DNA of 64,000 nt from contig JAPVLO010000073.1 of the NCBI GenBank assembly GCA_027257055.1, forward strand, positions 7,397,001-7,461,000, written 5' to 3'. A program made the position numbers and the translations under genes. This stretch comes from Cephalopachus bancanus (taxonomy: Eukaryota > Chordata > Mammalia > Primates > Tarsiidae). The notes below the pieces were generated by a model that ran no database searches, had not been told where the DNA came from, and saw only the letters and a list, made by a program, of their open reading frames with translations. Within the stretch, counting starts at the first letter, position 1, and the number at the start of each line of letters is the position of its first letter. This document shows positions 50,469 through 63,802 of this stretch, in pieces.

Positions 50469-50471
<3 letters not shown>
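49609..50471 (-). mobile_element. mariner-type DNA transposon remnant (second family), split by an Alu
   Basis: The ends AGGGTGCCAAAAAAGCACAC and, inverted, TATACTTTTTTTGGCACCCT are terminal inverted repeats that continue into ACATTTTAAG-like sequence on both sides. On the minus strand the words TLKERKTVLKWYLKFENV and RLTIACIRDN resemble the N-terminal helix-turn-helix part of a mariner transposase, followed by a deletion to the last codons. An Alu interrupts it at 50154-50440. Confidence 0.8.
50154..50440 (+). mobile_element. Alu dimer (sense) nested in mariner remnant, exact TSD
   Basis: GGCTGGGCGTGGTGGCTCAA to TTCCAACT plus an A-tail; AAATGTATATACT is present at 50141-50153 and 50441-50453. 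Confidence 0.96.

Positions 50472-50513
<42 letters not shown>
50470..50513. repeat. (TG)n microsatellite
   Basis: About 22 uninterrupted TG units abutting the mariner right end. Confidence 0.96.
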
Positions 50514-50514
<1 letters not shown>

Positions 50515-50516
50515 CT

Positions 50517-50559
50517 AGCATGGGCAGTTCTGAGAGCCTTCTCTGATTAGCCTCCCAAG
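50517..50559 (+). repeat. local duplication, copy A
   Basis: AGCATGGGCAGTTCTGAGAG then CCTTCTCTGATTAGCCTCCC matches, with two or three differences, the segment at 51622-51663 about 1.1 kb downstream. Confidence 0.85.
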
Positions 50560-50851
50560 TTTTTTTTTAGTTGGCATCTCACTCTGACACCTGGGCCAGA
50601 ATGCAGTGGCACATTAGAGACCCACTGCAGCTCAACCGCTGACCTCAGGTGATCCTTCAGCCTCAGCCACCCAAGTACCTGGGACTACAAACATGTGCCG
50701 CCATGCTCAGCTAGTTTAAAAAAATTTTTCTTGTAGAGACAAGGTCTTGCTATGTTGCCCAGGCTGGTCTCAAACTCCTGGCCTCAAGCAATCTTCCCGC
50801 CTTGGCCTCCCAAAGTGCTGAGATTACAGGCATGAGCCACTGTGCCTGGCC
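50560..50851 (-). mobile_element. Alu dimer (antisense), older
   Basis: T-run, GTTGGCATCTCACTCTGACA to GCCACTGTGCCTGGCC. No matching TSD directly at its two ends; see the finding on this locus. Confidence 0.93.
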
Positions 50852-50866
50852 TGACTCCATGTTTCA

Positions 50867-51621
50867 TTACTGCTACCTAAGCATTACAAAGGGTATGGGT
50901 GAATGAAGTATCTGTGTGTACATGTGTTTGCATGGATATGTAGCAGAAATCTAGGAAAACCTCAAGCAAAAGAACCTTGAGGAGAAGCATGTCGCTGCCC
51001 GGCAGTCTCTCCTTTTGCCTGTACTTATTTAAGAGAGCTGCAATCGACTCCCTTTTGAGGTACCCATGAGGGCAAGGGCCATTTCTTTTTGACTTTGCCA
51101 TTCTTCTTGAATGCACGGAGGAAAGAGTGGTTGAGTCCTCAGGCCTTCCCTGTCAACTCCTCACAGGAGTAAGGGAACTTGGTTTTGAAGTGATCCCTAT
51201 TAGTGGGGAGTGGGGCCTTGGGCTCCGCCCTCAGGAACATCAAGGTCTTTGAAGGGTAGTTTCAAAGTAGAAGAATCCCTGAATTGTATAGGTTATTTGG
51301 GAATAATTTAGGAGTGGAGAGAAACGTTATTTCTACTCCAGCTAATTTCTCTGTTTTTCTACACCATCCTGGCAGAAGTCCGTAGCTGCGTTTGGAAGTG
51401 GATGAGAGCAAGTGGGATTTGGCTCTATTGGTTTATCTTTGCTGATTGTGTGATTGTGTGAGGTTCCTAAAAGTCCCAGGATGGCTCCTCTGCACAACAC
51501 TGATGTCTTATAGAAATTATAACTGACTATATTTGGCTGAACCAGCTAACCAGTTTCATTTCCCTATGTCACTTGATATTGTGAGAGAATTTCCCAGTTT
51601 CTTATGCTCCAGAATGTGTTG
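50867..51621. other. intron, no recognised element
   Basis: Unassigned intron between the Alu and the second duplication copy. Confidence 0.45.
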
Positions 51622-51663
51622 CCAGCATGGGCAATTCTGAAGCCTTCTCTGATTAGCCTCCCA
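51622..51663 (+). repeat. local duplication, copy B
   Basis: AGCATGGGCAATTCTGAAGC then CTTCTCTGATTAGCCTCCCA, the likely source or sister of 50517-50559. Confidence 0.85.
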
Positions 51664-51835
51664 GTTTTCTGCTTTTGGTAAAATTGTAAGCAGTATATAT
51701 GTTGCCAAAATGTCAGTAATATGCATTGCTATAGTGCATCTACTTTTAAGGACTTGGCACTTTTTCTTTTAATGTATTAGGTAGAACAATGTAAAACTGA
51801 CATTTTTTTGTAGGTCAAAAATTATAGAATACTGA

Positions 51836-51973
51836 TGCCAGGTGTGGTGGCTCACACCTGTAATCTCAGCACTTTGGGAGGGTGAGGTGAGGGGATTGCT
51901 TGAGCCCAGGAGTTCAAGACCAGTCTAGGCAAAATAGTGAGACCTCATCTTTAAAATAAAATTTAAAAATTTT
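51836..51973 (+). mobile_element. free Alu monomer (FLAM-like, sense)
   Basis: TGCCAGGTGTGGTGGCTCAC to GAGACCTCATCTTTAAAATA. AATTATAGAATA and AATTATTGAATA flank it as a diverged TSD. Confidence 0.85.
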
Positions 51974-52023
51974 TAAATTATTGAATATTCACAGATTTTT
52001 TAAAACCTAATATAGGGTTTTAG

Positions 52024-52170
52024 GACACGTGCAGTGGCTCAAACCTGTAATCCCAGCACTTTGGGAGGCTGAAGTGGGAGGATTGCTTGAGGCCAGAAGA
52101 TCAAAATCAGCCCGGGCAACCTAGCAAGACTCCGTCTTTACAAAAGAAAGAAAAAAAAATTTTTTTAAAA
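52024..52170 (+). mobile_element. free Alu monomer (FLAM-like, sense) with TSD
   Basis: GACACGTGCAGTGGCTCAAA to AAGACTCCGTCTTTAC and an A-rich tail. AACCTAATATAGGGTTTTA (from 52005) and AATCTAATATAAGATTTTA (52171-52189) are the target-site duplication. Confidence 0.88.
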
Positions 52171-52598
52171 AATCTAATATAAGATTTTAAATATGCAGAG
52201 TTAAAGCCCATTCAGTAGCAATTTTTTGAGCTAATATTTCCCTTTTAATTCTCAATGGTGTTTCCTATTGCCAGATTATCATTTACATTTATAAAGAACA
52301 CCTTAGTTTAACCACTGTTTACTATTTATTTTTTTTACCCATTTTATTGTGAGCATACATTTACCATTTACATTTAAAACCTAGTATGCAGTTCTGAAAC
52401 CCTGTGTTCTTTCTCAAAACCTAAAGCTCTTCTCTGTTTTTCCTTAAATATGATTGAATTCTTCGTTCATAGGTTTATCATACCATATCAAAATTATTTT
52501 GAACAGAAGGTTTCAGTAAGGAATAATCATCTCGTTTTCTAGAAGGTCTCACATGTCAGCATACTACATCATAAAAACAGACTCCTGTACTTTTGCAG

Positions 52599-52671
52599 AG
52601 GATGCTGTTTAATCATATTGGAGACGGGGCCTTACCACGCAGTGACCCGAATCTTTCTGCGCCTGAGAAAG
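52599..52671 (+). CDS. DOCK4: DOCK4 exon 17 of window (tail)
   Basis: A 73-nt exon after GTACTTTTGCAG, ending AAAG|gtgggt with the first base of an Ala codon. It encodes RMLFNHIGDGALPRSDPNLS, APEK. The donor GTGGGT is acceptable. The exon is asymmetric (phase 0 in, 1 out). Isoform differences in this part of DOCK4 are reported, and an inner-ear/brain form with harmonin binding has been described, but I cannot assign that variant to this exon. Confidence 0.96.
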
Positions 52672-53339
52672 GTGGGTGTAAAGCCAACCCCTTCATCAGT
52701 CCTGGAAGGTGTAAGGGCTCTGTTTCGTCCTCATTTTCTCCAGTCTTCTGTGTAGAAGGCAGTGTGTGTCTATGTGGAAGGCAGTGCTCCAGATCTTTAA
52801 TGATCAATACTAGTGTGTTCTTTGGGGAATTAATGAAAGACAGTTACTCATGATCCGTTCTTCAAAAACTGTTTTCTTGTACAATTTAACAGCAGAATTT
52901 GAGCAAGTTAGGAACGCCTCTGTTTAATGACTTTTTGTTGTCATTCAGTGAATCACTGAGGCAATGCCTGGTCTTCCCAAAACGAAGTTACCAATTAGGC
53001 TCCTTATTCAACGCGATCTTCCCAGATTGATCCTGGGGTCCCCTCCTTTGTCTGCCTTACAAAGCTCATTCAGCCAGCTCATCTGTTGTTTGTGGTGACT
53101 CAGGTTACAATGACTCTTGTACACTTAAATACCATTTAAGAATTGCAATCCAGTGCAAAATGGAGTATGCCCTGCCTCAAGGTCACACACACACAACATG
53201 AGAACTAAACACATGCATAGCAGCAAATTGCCAATTAGCATCCGTCTGTGTAACACTACCCAAGATGAAGAGCAGATTAAATGCGACTTTCTCAACTGCA
53301 AGGGTGAGGCTTGCAGCACAGTCACTCATTCACCTCTTT
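52672..53339. other. intron, mostly unassigned
   Basis: No clear element before the L1 3' end at 53340. A CACACACACAC word occurs near 53186. Confidence 0.4.
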
Positions 53340-53500
53340 CAAGGTCAAACCTTAAAAACAAGAGGAGTTCTGTTCACTGTTCTGGTGATGGGTACACTAA
53401 AAGCCCTGACTTCACTGTGCAGCATATGCATGTAAGAAATCTTCACATGTACCCTCTATATAAAAATTTTTAAATTCTCAAAAAATAGAAAAAAGTTAGT
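53340..53500 (+). mobile_element. L1 3'-end fragment (sense)
   Basis: GTGATGGGTACACTAAAAGC, CTGACTTCACTGTGCAGCAT and CACATGTACCCTCTATATAA with an A-rich end are the typical 3' end of a primate L1. 5'-truncated; the start is not resolved. Confidence 0.7.
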
Positions 53501-53785
53501 AAAAGAAACTAGAATAATATTATTTCTTACTAATTTATAGACCCACTTTGTGATATTTTCAATAAATGAAAATTTAAAACATGAAAAAAAAAAAGTAGGA
53601 ACAGCTCCAATACCAGTGAATCAAGAGTTGCTAATGAAATAGCCCAGGAAAGTACACTTTAATGTCCTCATTAAGAACTAGCCTGTAGTGTCATGTGAGT
53701 ACTCTGATATATTAACAGTAAAAGTCTCCTTGGGAGGTAGAAATTAGTGTAGTGTTAGCCAAAATTATTTTAAAATATAAGTTTA

Positions 53786-54078
53786 GGCCAGGCGTGGTAG
53801 CTTACACCTTTAATCCCAGCACTTTGGGAGGCTGAAGCAGGAGGATTGCTTGAGCCCAGGAGTTCCAGACCAGCCTAGACAACATAGCAAGATCTCATCT
53901 CTACAAAAAAAATCAAAAACTTTAACAGGGCCTGATGGTACACACCTGTAGTCCCAGCTACTCCGGTGACTGAGGCGGAAGGATCTCCTGAGCCCAGGAA
54001 GTCAAGGCTGCAGTGATCATGCCACTGCATTCCAACCTAGGTGACAGAATGAGCCCCTGACTCAAAAATTTTTAAAAA
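53786..54078 (+). mobile_element. Alu dimer (sense)
   Basis: GGCCAGGCGTGGTAGCTTAC to CCCTGACTCAAAAATTTTTA tail. Confidence 0.93.
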
Positions 54079-54260
54079 CCACAAATTTAGCTTTAATGTT
54101 ACAAGTCAAACATGGACCTTTGTCAGTAGAACTTAGGAATGTGGTATTTTTTCACCCCTTCTACCAAAGAAAACCACAAAGCAAATTTAAGTGGTATAGG
54201 GAAAAGAAAAATGCTAAGAAAAGTAACTCCATCTCATCAAACGAAAGTGTTTACGTAAAG

Positions 54261-54556
54261 GCCAGGCACAGTGACCCAGGCCTGTAATCCCAGCATTTTG
54301 GGAGACTGAGGTGGAAGGATTGTTTGAGCCCAGGAGTCAGGAATCAGCCTGGGCAACATAGCAAGACCTCATCTCTACAAAAAACAAACAAAAATGAGCC
54401 AGGCGTGGTGACGCCCACCTGTAGTCTCAGCTACTTAGGAGGCTGAGGTGGAAAAATTGCCTGAGCCTGGGAGGTCAAGACTACGGTGAGCCGTAATTGT
54501 GCCACTGCACTTCAGCCTGGGTGACAGAGTGAGACCCCAACTCAAAAGAAAAAACA
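54261..54556 (+). mobile_element. Alu dimer (sense)
   Basis: GCCAGGCACAGTGACCCAGG to CCCCAACTCAAAAGAAAAAA. Confidence 0.93.
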
Positions 54557-55311
54557 AGTGGTAAAATGTTGAAATCCTTGACATGTCCATCAGGTGGCAG
54601 TGTGTGTACAGGAGTAAGCCACTGGAATGTTCTAAGACTTGCAAACCTTACTGCACAGCAGCTGTTTACAGCCTGTGTGTCCTGCCCTTGTTTCTACCAG
54701 GGTTGCTCCGTATTTCTGCAATTTACTGAAGCATAGAGCAGACAGATTACAAAATAAGAATCATACTGTCAGTATTCTGAATCATTTTTTTAGGACACAC
54801 TTCAGTGTAATCCATGGATTTTAGAAACAAGAGTTCTTTTCCTCAGAGAGTTGGTCAATGACATGATGTAGCATGGCTGTTCTTTCCCAAGATTTCTGTC
54901 AGTCAAAATATTAGTATGTCATTCCCTTTTACATTCCAAGGTGCTACTTGTCCAGAAATTTCCACTAAAAATCGAGTTTTAAAATAATCTAGTGACTACA
55001 TCTTCCATATGTTACCCAGCATCTAAACACATTTGTAATTCTCAACAAGTTTTACACTCCAGTGTAACGAGTTGTAGCTACATTTGACAGCATGAGAGAG
55101 ATAAAGAAACATGTTTCATCCAATTAAATGTCAACTATAACTCTTAGGTGGCTATTTAAATACAGGTTTATATGCAAGAGGTTTCCTGTTTTTTTGTTTT
55201 TTTAATCCAGTTGATTTTTTTTTTTTCATTCTGGATAATTCTGACTTTCTTCTAAGATCTCAAGCGTTTGAAGGGCAAAGCTGTGTTTTTAGCTGTGTTA
55301 TTCCCTTCCAG
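54557..55311. other. intron, no recognised element
   Basis: Unassigned intron ending in TTATTCCCTTCCAG, the acceptor of exon 18. Confidence 0.45.
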
Positions 55312-55425
55312 CTGTGAACCCCACCCCTAGCAGCTGGAGCCTGGACAGTGGGAAGGAAGCCAAGAACATGTCGGATAGTGGGAAACTTATCTCTCCCCCT
55401 GTCCCTCCAAGACCCACACAGACTG
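55312..55425 (+). CDS. DOCK4: DOCK4 exon 18 of window (proline motif)
   Basis: A 114-nt exon after TTCCCTTCCAG and before CTG|gtgggt, phase 1 in and 1 out. It encodes AVNPTPSSWSLDSGKEAKNM, SDSGKLISPPVPPRPTQT and the first base of an Ala codon. SPPVPPRP is an SH3-ligand type motif, consistent with reported binding of SH3 proteins to the DOCK4 tail. Length 114 with equal phases means it can be skipped in frame, removing this motif: a plausible alternative exon. Confidence 0.97.
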
Positions 55426-56118
55426 GTGGGTATTTGAAGCATTTGAACAATCACTTTTGTAAAATAACTTTTACTGACTACTCCAACTTGTCCTGAATTC
55501 CTCAGAAAAAGGTAGGCATTTGGTTTCTGAGGTAACCTTAATAGGCTGCATAATTCCTGTACAATGTTCCCCCTCTTTCCTGAACTTCTGTCCATTCCTG
55601 ATAAGCTCCTCAGACAGATTTTGTAGGGTGCTCTCCTACAAAGCACCATTCTCAAATTTGGGGAGGGACCCTGACCTTGCTAGGCCACTAGTGTCTTCCC
55701 TGTCCTTCGCTTTAAACCATTTCATTCTTATCAACTTCTGCTCACTCCGCTGCTTTCCTCAATCTTATTCAGGACTGATGCCAAGGTTTCAGGCTGTCCC
55801 TAACTATGTATTGACTAATAGTGACTCTCATAGGCTTGTGGAGAATAACTATGGATGTGAGCACCCATAGTTATCTGCTGCTTTGAGAGGTCTGTATTCA
55901 AGGGCATATTTCTCAAAGGGTTGATTCAAGGTACCACGTCCCCTAGGGTGATGGTTTAAGGAAGCAGATTCTCAGACCTAGCCTCAGACTTACCAAGTTG
56001 GAATTTTAGTATTTTTAGGGTAAGGGCCTAGAATCTATATTTTTATCAAATCTTTCAGATAATCCTTCTGCTCACTAGGTCTTGAGAACTTCTGAAAATG
56101 AATCTTAAGAAACTTTCT
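55426..56118. other. intron, no recognised element
   Basis: Unassigned. AACTATGGATGTGAGCACCC and CCATAGTTATCTG at 55848-55876 form a small inverted repeat (AACTATGG/CCATAGTT). Confidence 0.4.
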
Positions 56119-58183
<2,065 letters not shown>

Positions 58184-58245
58184 CTTCACCAGCAAGACAC
58201 ACGACATCAGTATCCCCCTCACCCGCTGGGAGATCTCCGTTGAAG
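58184..58245 (+). CDS. DOCK4: DOCK4 exon 19 of window (tail)
   Basis: A 62-nt exon after CTTCACTTACAG and before AAG|gtatgg. It completes the split Ala and encodes SPARHTTSVSPSPAGRSPLK, leaving phase 0. Three SP pairs and Arg residues make it a candidate phosphorylation and 14-3-3 type segment (inference). It is followed by the longest unspliced interval near the 3' end, 3.6 kb. Confidence 0.97.
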
Positions 58246-61054
58246 GTATGGGCCCTTCTTTAGACCAAGGCTAGAGACTGGCCTGGGTTCCTTTTTCCTA
58301 TAAGACTCATCCTGGGTACATCAAGAGGTGCTTTCATTTGCAAAGACAAGGCAAAGAACACATAAAGAAGGGGTAGGAGAAGATGGCTAAGAAAATAACA
58401 CTGGACTTTCCCTTTGGGGACCCTCCTCCATGAATGCCTCTATTTGTTTTCAGATTGTTACTTCATTCTCCAAATGGTAGCAATGAGAATTTATGAACTA
58501 GAGTCAGTGCATATACTGAATCAAGAAAGAAATATGATCCAAATAGTCCTAGGACATTTTCAGCCTGGCCTTTTAGTTTAAGGCACATCAAAGACACACA
58601 GACATAGAACACACACAGATTGAAAACCATCAATAATTCAGATCTGCTAAATCTTCTCCTGTGTCTTTTTGCCTTTATCCTCAGCCTCACTCATTCTGAC
58701 AAAGCAAAACCCAACTTTCTCTCTAATATTCTATACCAAGAATCTCATTTACATTCAAAATACATACCTGATCATGAAAAATAAGGAATTAAGATGGATA
58801 AAAAATTTCTGGGGAGCAAACTGGAAAACTGCCAAGGTCAGATATTTGGATTGGTATGTAGACATAGGCTATTTAACATCTCTAAACATACAAAATCCCT
58901 CATGAAGATAAAGAATAATATTTAGTCTCTATCCAAATTGAATCAGACTGGCTTGGCTGCCAGTATTGTCAGTGTATAGGAAAGCTTGGTGTTCAGAGCT
59001 GCCACACCCGATGCAAATATGAGGTTGAAGTGAGTGCTGAAAGAATGACTTTTTTACCTGAGTGACTTAAGATTGACACGCTCCATGTCCTTTTTGTTGA
59101 TGAGATTGTTCTAGCAAATGTGCAAAAGACAAATTAGCCTCTGCAAACACAGAGGGGCAGGTTGTGATCCATGCTTCTGTAGTGCTAACATCCGTTGCTG
59201 ATCGAAATTGAGAAACTGGAAAGCAACCCTCCCCCAAATTGGAGAAAATCGCAAAGAAGTGTGATTCCCTTGTGATGCCAAAATTTCTGATGTAGAAATT
59301 TGCTGGCAAGTGCAAATAATTTGCTAGTTTTATTGTCTTTCTGCAATGCAGCTGCTATAAATAAAGTACCTGTGACAGCATGCACTCTGGAAGCCACAGC
59401 CTGTCATCTTGATGTGATAGGAAGGAAAGCAACATGGCTTTTCCACATCTTTATGTTTACCTTGACTCTCAAAGTGCTGCCACATATTGCTATGGAACTA
59501 TCATGTGTTATTCAACTTAATTTTGAAGAGTAGTAGTAAGATAAGTCTTAGAGATCAATTCTTAGACAATAAAAAGAACCTAAGGGCTGAAAATGTTTGA
59601 ACAGCTATCAAATAGTTCTAGTTAGCAAGCTGGTGTATATTATCTCTCTGCAGACCTGCATATTTATTTTTTTGCTGGCCATATGCAGTCTGAAGCATTG
59701 TCTTTACAAATGGGATTTAAAGGAAGAGAAAGTAGATGGAACATTTGTGCTATAACTCCTGGATACATTAGGGGGCACACTGCTACCAAGTTATTAGCTT
59801 TGCAGTGTGCTGCCTTAATTGATAGTTTAATGCGGTTTGGCTTTTTGTTTTTGTGTTTTGTTTCAGCAATTAAACAATGAGTTTAACCCTACAAAGAAGA
59901 CCAAGCCCTCCTGCCTTACATTGAATATGGGGTCTAATTTTTGACAAAGACTACAGTGAATTGGAACCTCTTTATTAGCCTTGCTTAATTTCTATTAAAT
60001 GAAAGAATTGTGTGTCTACCAATTTTCTTTTAAAAGAGAGGCTGAGGTAATTAGCCTAGGACAGCATTTCTCAAAGCGTGTTCCATGGAACATTCGTTTA
60101 CTAGGACATCAGGTGATAAGTGAAAAAAAATGGTCTGTGGTCAAATAAGTTTAGAAAACACTGGGCTGAGAAATAACTGGGCTGAGCACAGTTACTCAGT
60201 TTCTTTAAGACTTCAACATGCATTTATGCTTTGACTGTCAACGAGGAGTGTGCATGGTGTATAGTATTTCCCAGTGGAACTGCTTTTTCACAGAGCACCT
60301 CTGAGGCCTTGCTTTCCTTAGGATCCCAGTGGGGAAAACCACACACTTGAGTGCCAAATGAGACCACACAGCCGACATAAATGAGTCAAAGAGGCTGGGT
60401 GGAGTAGTGGGGACTGTGGTCAACTGAAGAATGCATGTGCCCGCCTTCTAAGAGCAATAGCCCCTTCTGGGCTTCAGAAGGTCATTGCCATTAAGAGAGT
60501 GTGTGCCGTTGCCAGCACTTCTAGTCCATTATGAAATGCAGGAAGACTGGATTGTTGTATGAAATTTTCCTGTCTTTAAAAATTAGCAACTAAATCAGGT
60601 TGTTTTTTTTTTTTTAACAAAACGAAACAAAACACTGCAGATGAAACAGCTCACAAATGAGGTTAGAGCCTGAGGGCTGCCAGTTTGTAGCTTCGGGCCC
60701 AGAGTCCGGTGCCTCTGGTTCTTCCTCCTAAGGTCTTTGGGGGGATCATCCCCCAGATTTCCTCAGCTGCCCTGCATCCTGTCCTGCAGTTCTGAGCTCA
60801 TTCCCTGCTGAGCTAGAAGAGTGAAATAGTGACCTGAAAGCTTTTTTCTTTTTCTTTTTTTGCCAGTTCTTTCTCTTTTAAGTCATAGGACTAAGTGTAG
60901 GCCTCCGAATTATCTTGCTGATTACTCTTATCCTCTATCTGAAAATAAGGAGTAAAGCAAGCAGTGAGCTGAATTCAGTAAATGGTGGGTCCAGCACATA
61001 AATGTCTAATGCATATTTTCAGTGCTACAAAGGACAACACTCAAATTTGAGTTT
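58246..61054. other. last intron, repeat-poor part
   Basis: About 2.8 kb with no Alu, L1 or LTR that I can recognise until 61055. The AT-rich block 59300-60000 has a unique look and could hold constrained non-coding DNA; no test possible here. Confidence 0.4.
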
Positions 61055-61726
<672 letters not shown>

Positions 61727-61828
61727 GGTGGTCCCAGTGCGGCTGATCACAGTGTTCCTGACTCCACTGTCTCCTTCTCGCCCCCGCACCCCACCCCCGC
61801 GTCTCCCTCCGGTCCCCCGACGGAGCAG

Positions 61829-62257
61829 GGCTCGGTGCAGTCGTTCACGCCGTCGCCGGTGGAGTACCACTCCCCAGGACTGATCTCCAACTCCCCCGTC
61901 TTGTCGGGCAGCTACAGCAGCGGGATTTCCTCTCTCAGCCGCTGCAGCACGTCGGAAACCTCAGGCTTTGAAAATCAGGTGAACGAGCCGGTGGCTCCGG
62001 CCCCCGTGTCCCCCTACGGGCCGGAGGAGCCGGTGCGCAAGGAGAGCAAGACCCCGCCCCCGTACAGCGTCTACGAGCGGACTCTGCGGCGCCCGGTCCC
62101 GCTACCTCACAGCCTCTCCATCCCGGTCGCCGCCGAGCCGCCCGCGCTGCCCCCCAAGCCGCTGGCGGCGCGGCCCGGCCACCTGGAGAACGGCACGCGG
62201 AGGACTGACCCCGGCCCGCGGCCCCGGCCCCTGCCCCGCAAGGTCTCGCAGCTGTAG
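61829..62257 (+). CDS. DOCK4: DOCK4 terminal coding exon (proline-rich C-terminus)
   Basis: A 429-nt last coding exon after CCCCGACGGAGCAG, in phase 0, ending CTGTAG. It encodes 142 residues beginning GSVQSFTPSPVEYHSPGLIS. Visible motifs: TPPPYS at about 62051-62068 (PPxY, a WW-domain type ligand), PPALPPKP at about 62137-62163 (SH3 type ligand) and the end PRPRPLPRKVSQL, whose last residues S-Q-L fit a class I PDZ ligand, in line with reported harmonin binding. The exon is very GC- and CpG-rich, unlike the others. The sequence NEPVAPAPVSPYGPEEPVRK differs from the longer Pro-Val repeat I remember in human DOCK4. Confidence 0.98.
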   Translation, partial: GSVQSFTPSPVEYHSPGLISNSPVLSGSYSSGISSLSRCSTSETSGFENQVNEPVAPAPVSPYGPEEPVRKESKTPPPYSVYERTLRRPVPLPHSLSIPVAAEPPALPPKPLAARPGHLENGTRRTDPGPRPRPLPRKVSQL

Positions 62258-63229
62258 GTCGCCGGGCTCCGGCCCCGCGGTGAGGCGCGGGCCCGGCGAC
62301 AGAGCCAGCGGCGTGGCGAGAAGACGTTGAGGGTAGGCACTTTGATCCCTGACTCGGAGCTCGCTTTCAGGCGCGGAATTCAAACTCGCTTATTAATCTA
62401 ACGTTGCACAATGTTAAAAGTTACTGATCTCAAGCGCCAGGTGTTCCACGGAGTGTGGCTGAGTTTCATTAAAGCGTTTCTCGTCTGAGAGTGGTAAATA
62501 GTGACAAAGACTCCTTTTGTACCTTTTTATGTTCACTTTTTTTACGTAGTTGAATCTTAAAACCAATAGGATATTGTCCGACAATACAATGCGTGATGAT
62601 GTTGTATACTTTTTACTGAGCCCTTGATACTCCGAGAAAGCTTGTTAAGTCAATGCACATCCTAACACAGTGGTCCTTACTTTAGAAGACTTCTTGTAAA
62701 TAAGGCGAAGTTTCTGCCTCTTCCCCGGAGCAGATGATCACTGCGGATCATCAGAATTGTAGGCTAAAGCAGGCTGGTTAGACAATATACTTAAGGGGTT
62801 GCAAGGATTGGGACTGGAAGCTATTTTATGCTTGAAACAAAATACTTCTTTGGGGTTGCTTTTGCTGTTTGACAGCTGTCTACATTCTTAAAATTCTATT
62901 TTGTGAATTGGTTGCTAAATCCTTCACTACCCTGACACCATGGTATCTACTGTATTTCTTTTTAAGGTGCAATTTGGTTTCAGAGTTCTAATCAGCGAGA
63001 TTAAGCAAGAGTCTCCAAGAAAAAATGTTTACTTGAACTTTGTGCTTCCTTATTTGATAGTTTCCTATATAAAATTTGTCATTGAAGAAGAGCAGATGTT
63101 AAAGTATTAAATGGCCACAAATTACTGTGTCCCATTAGCAAGAATTCAGGAATCAATACAGAACAGTATTAAATCCATAGCATAAATGAAGAAAAAACCC
63201 TTAGTGAAACTATATTAGCCTGATTAAAT

Positions 63230-63264
63230 GGCAAAAGGACTGGCAAAAGGACTTGCAAAAGGCG
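63230..63264 (+). repeat. 12-bp tandem repeat in 3' UTR
   Basis: GGCAAAAGGACT occurs twice in direct succession, then TGCAAAAGGCG; three units in all. Confidence 0.85.
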
Positions 63265-63724
63265 GGGGTATTTCAATCCCGCACAAAATAAAAAATTCCT
63301 CACGACGCTCCATTCTTACCAGGGAGCTTGTCTTCTTAGTTGACCTGTTGTCCTTTTGTTGGAGGAGGATGGCGGTAGACTGCCCTAGCTTGACATTGCC
63401 ACCCAGCATCTTAATCTAGATAGGGATGCTTACTGACACAGTTGTAGGAGTGTGAACAAAGCACCTTGTATGTAGTAATGTATTTTGTATCTTTGTTTTT
63501 TCTTTTACTGACTGTTTATAACACTCAATTGACAATAGATATGAACTGTATTTTAAATCATGCTGTTAAATATTTTCCCTCTTTTGTTGGGAAGCTCATT
63601 TTAGTTTAACTGTGTTTGTTTTGTTGATAGCTTACCTGGAAGGCAGTGACCACTTTTTTATATTCTCTTAATGAAACCGTTCAGCAGGTATATGCTGTTG
63701 AGGCTGGTTATAGAGGTTTTCTAT

Positions 63725-63730
63725 AATAAA
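63725..63730 (+). terminator. poly(A) signal AATAAA (main candidate)
   Basis: Canonical AATAAA, with a T/GT-rich stretch (TATTTTTGTATATAACTGGT) 10-25 bp downstream that could be the downstream element. Confidence 0.75.
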
Positions 63731-63802
63731 TGTTCAAGTATTTTTGTATATAACTGGTTAATTTTAATAAGAGATACCATTATGTGTAAAAAAAAAAGTA
63801 AA

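Larger units (their letters stand above)
62258..63750 (+). other. DOCK4: DOCK4 3' UTR
   Basis: From the TAG stop to the first strong poly(A) signal, about 1.5 kb. It starts GC-rich and becomes AT-rich. It contains a Pumilio-type TGTAAATA at 62695-62702 and a 12-bp unit repeated about three times at 63230-63264. No transposon is visible. The exact cleavage point is inferred. Confidence 0.85.
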
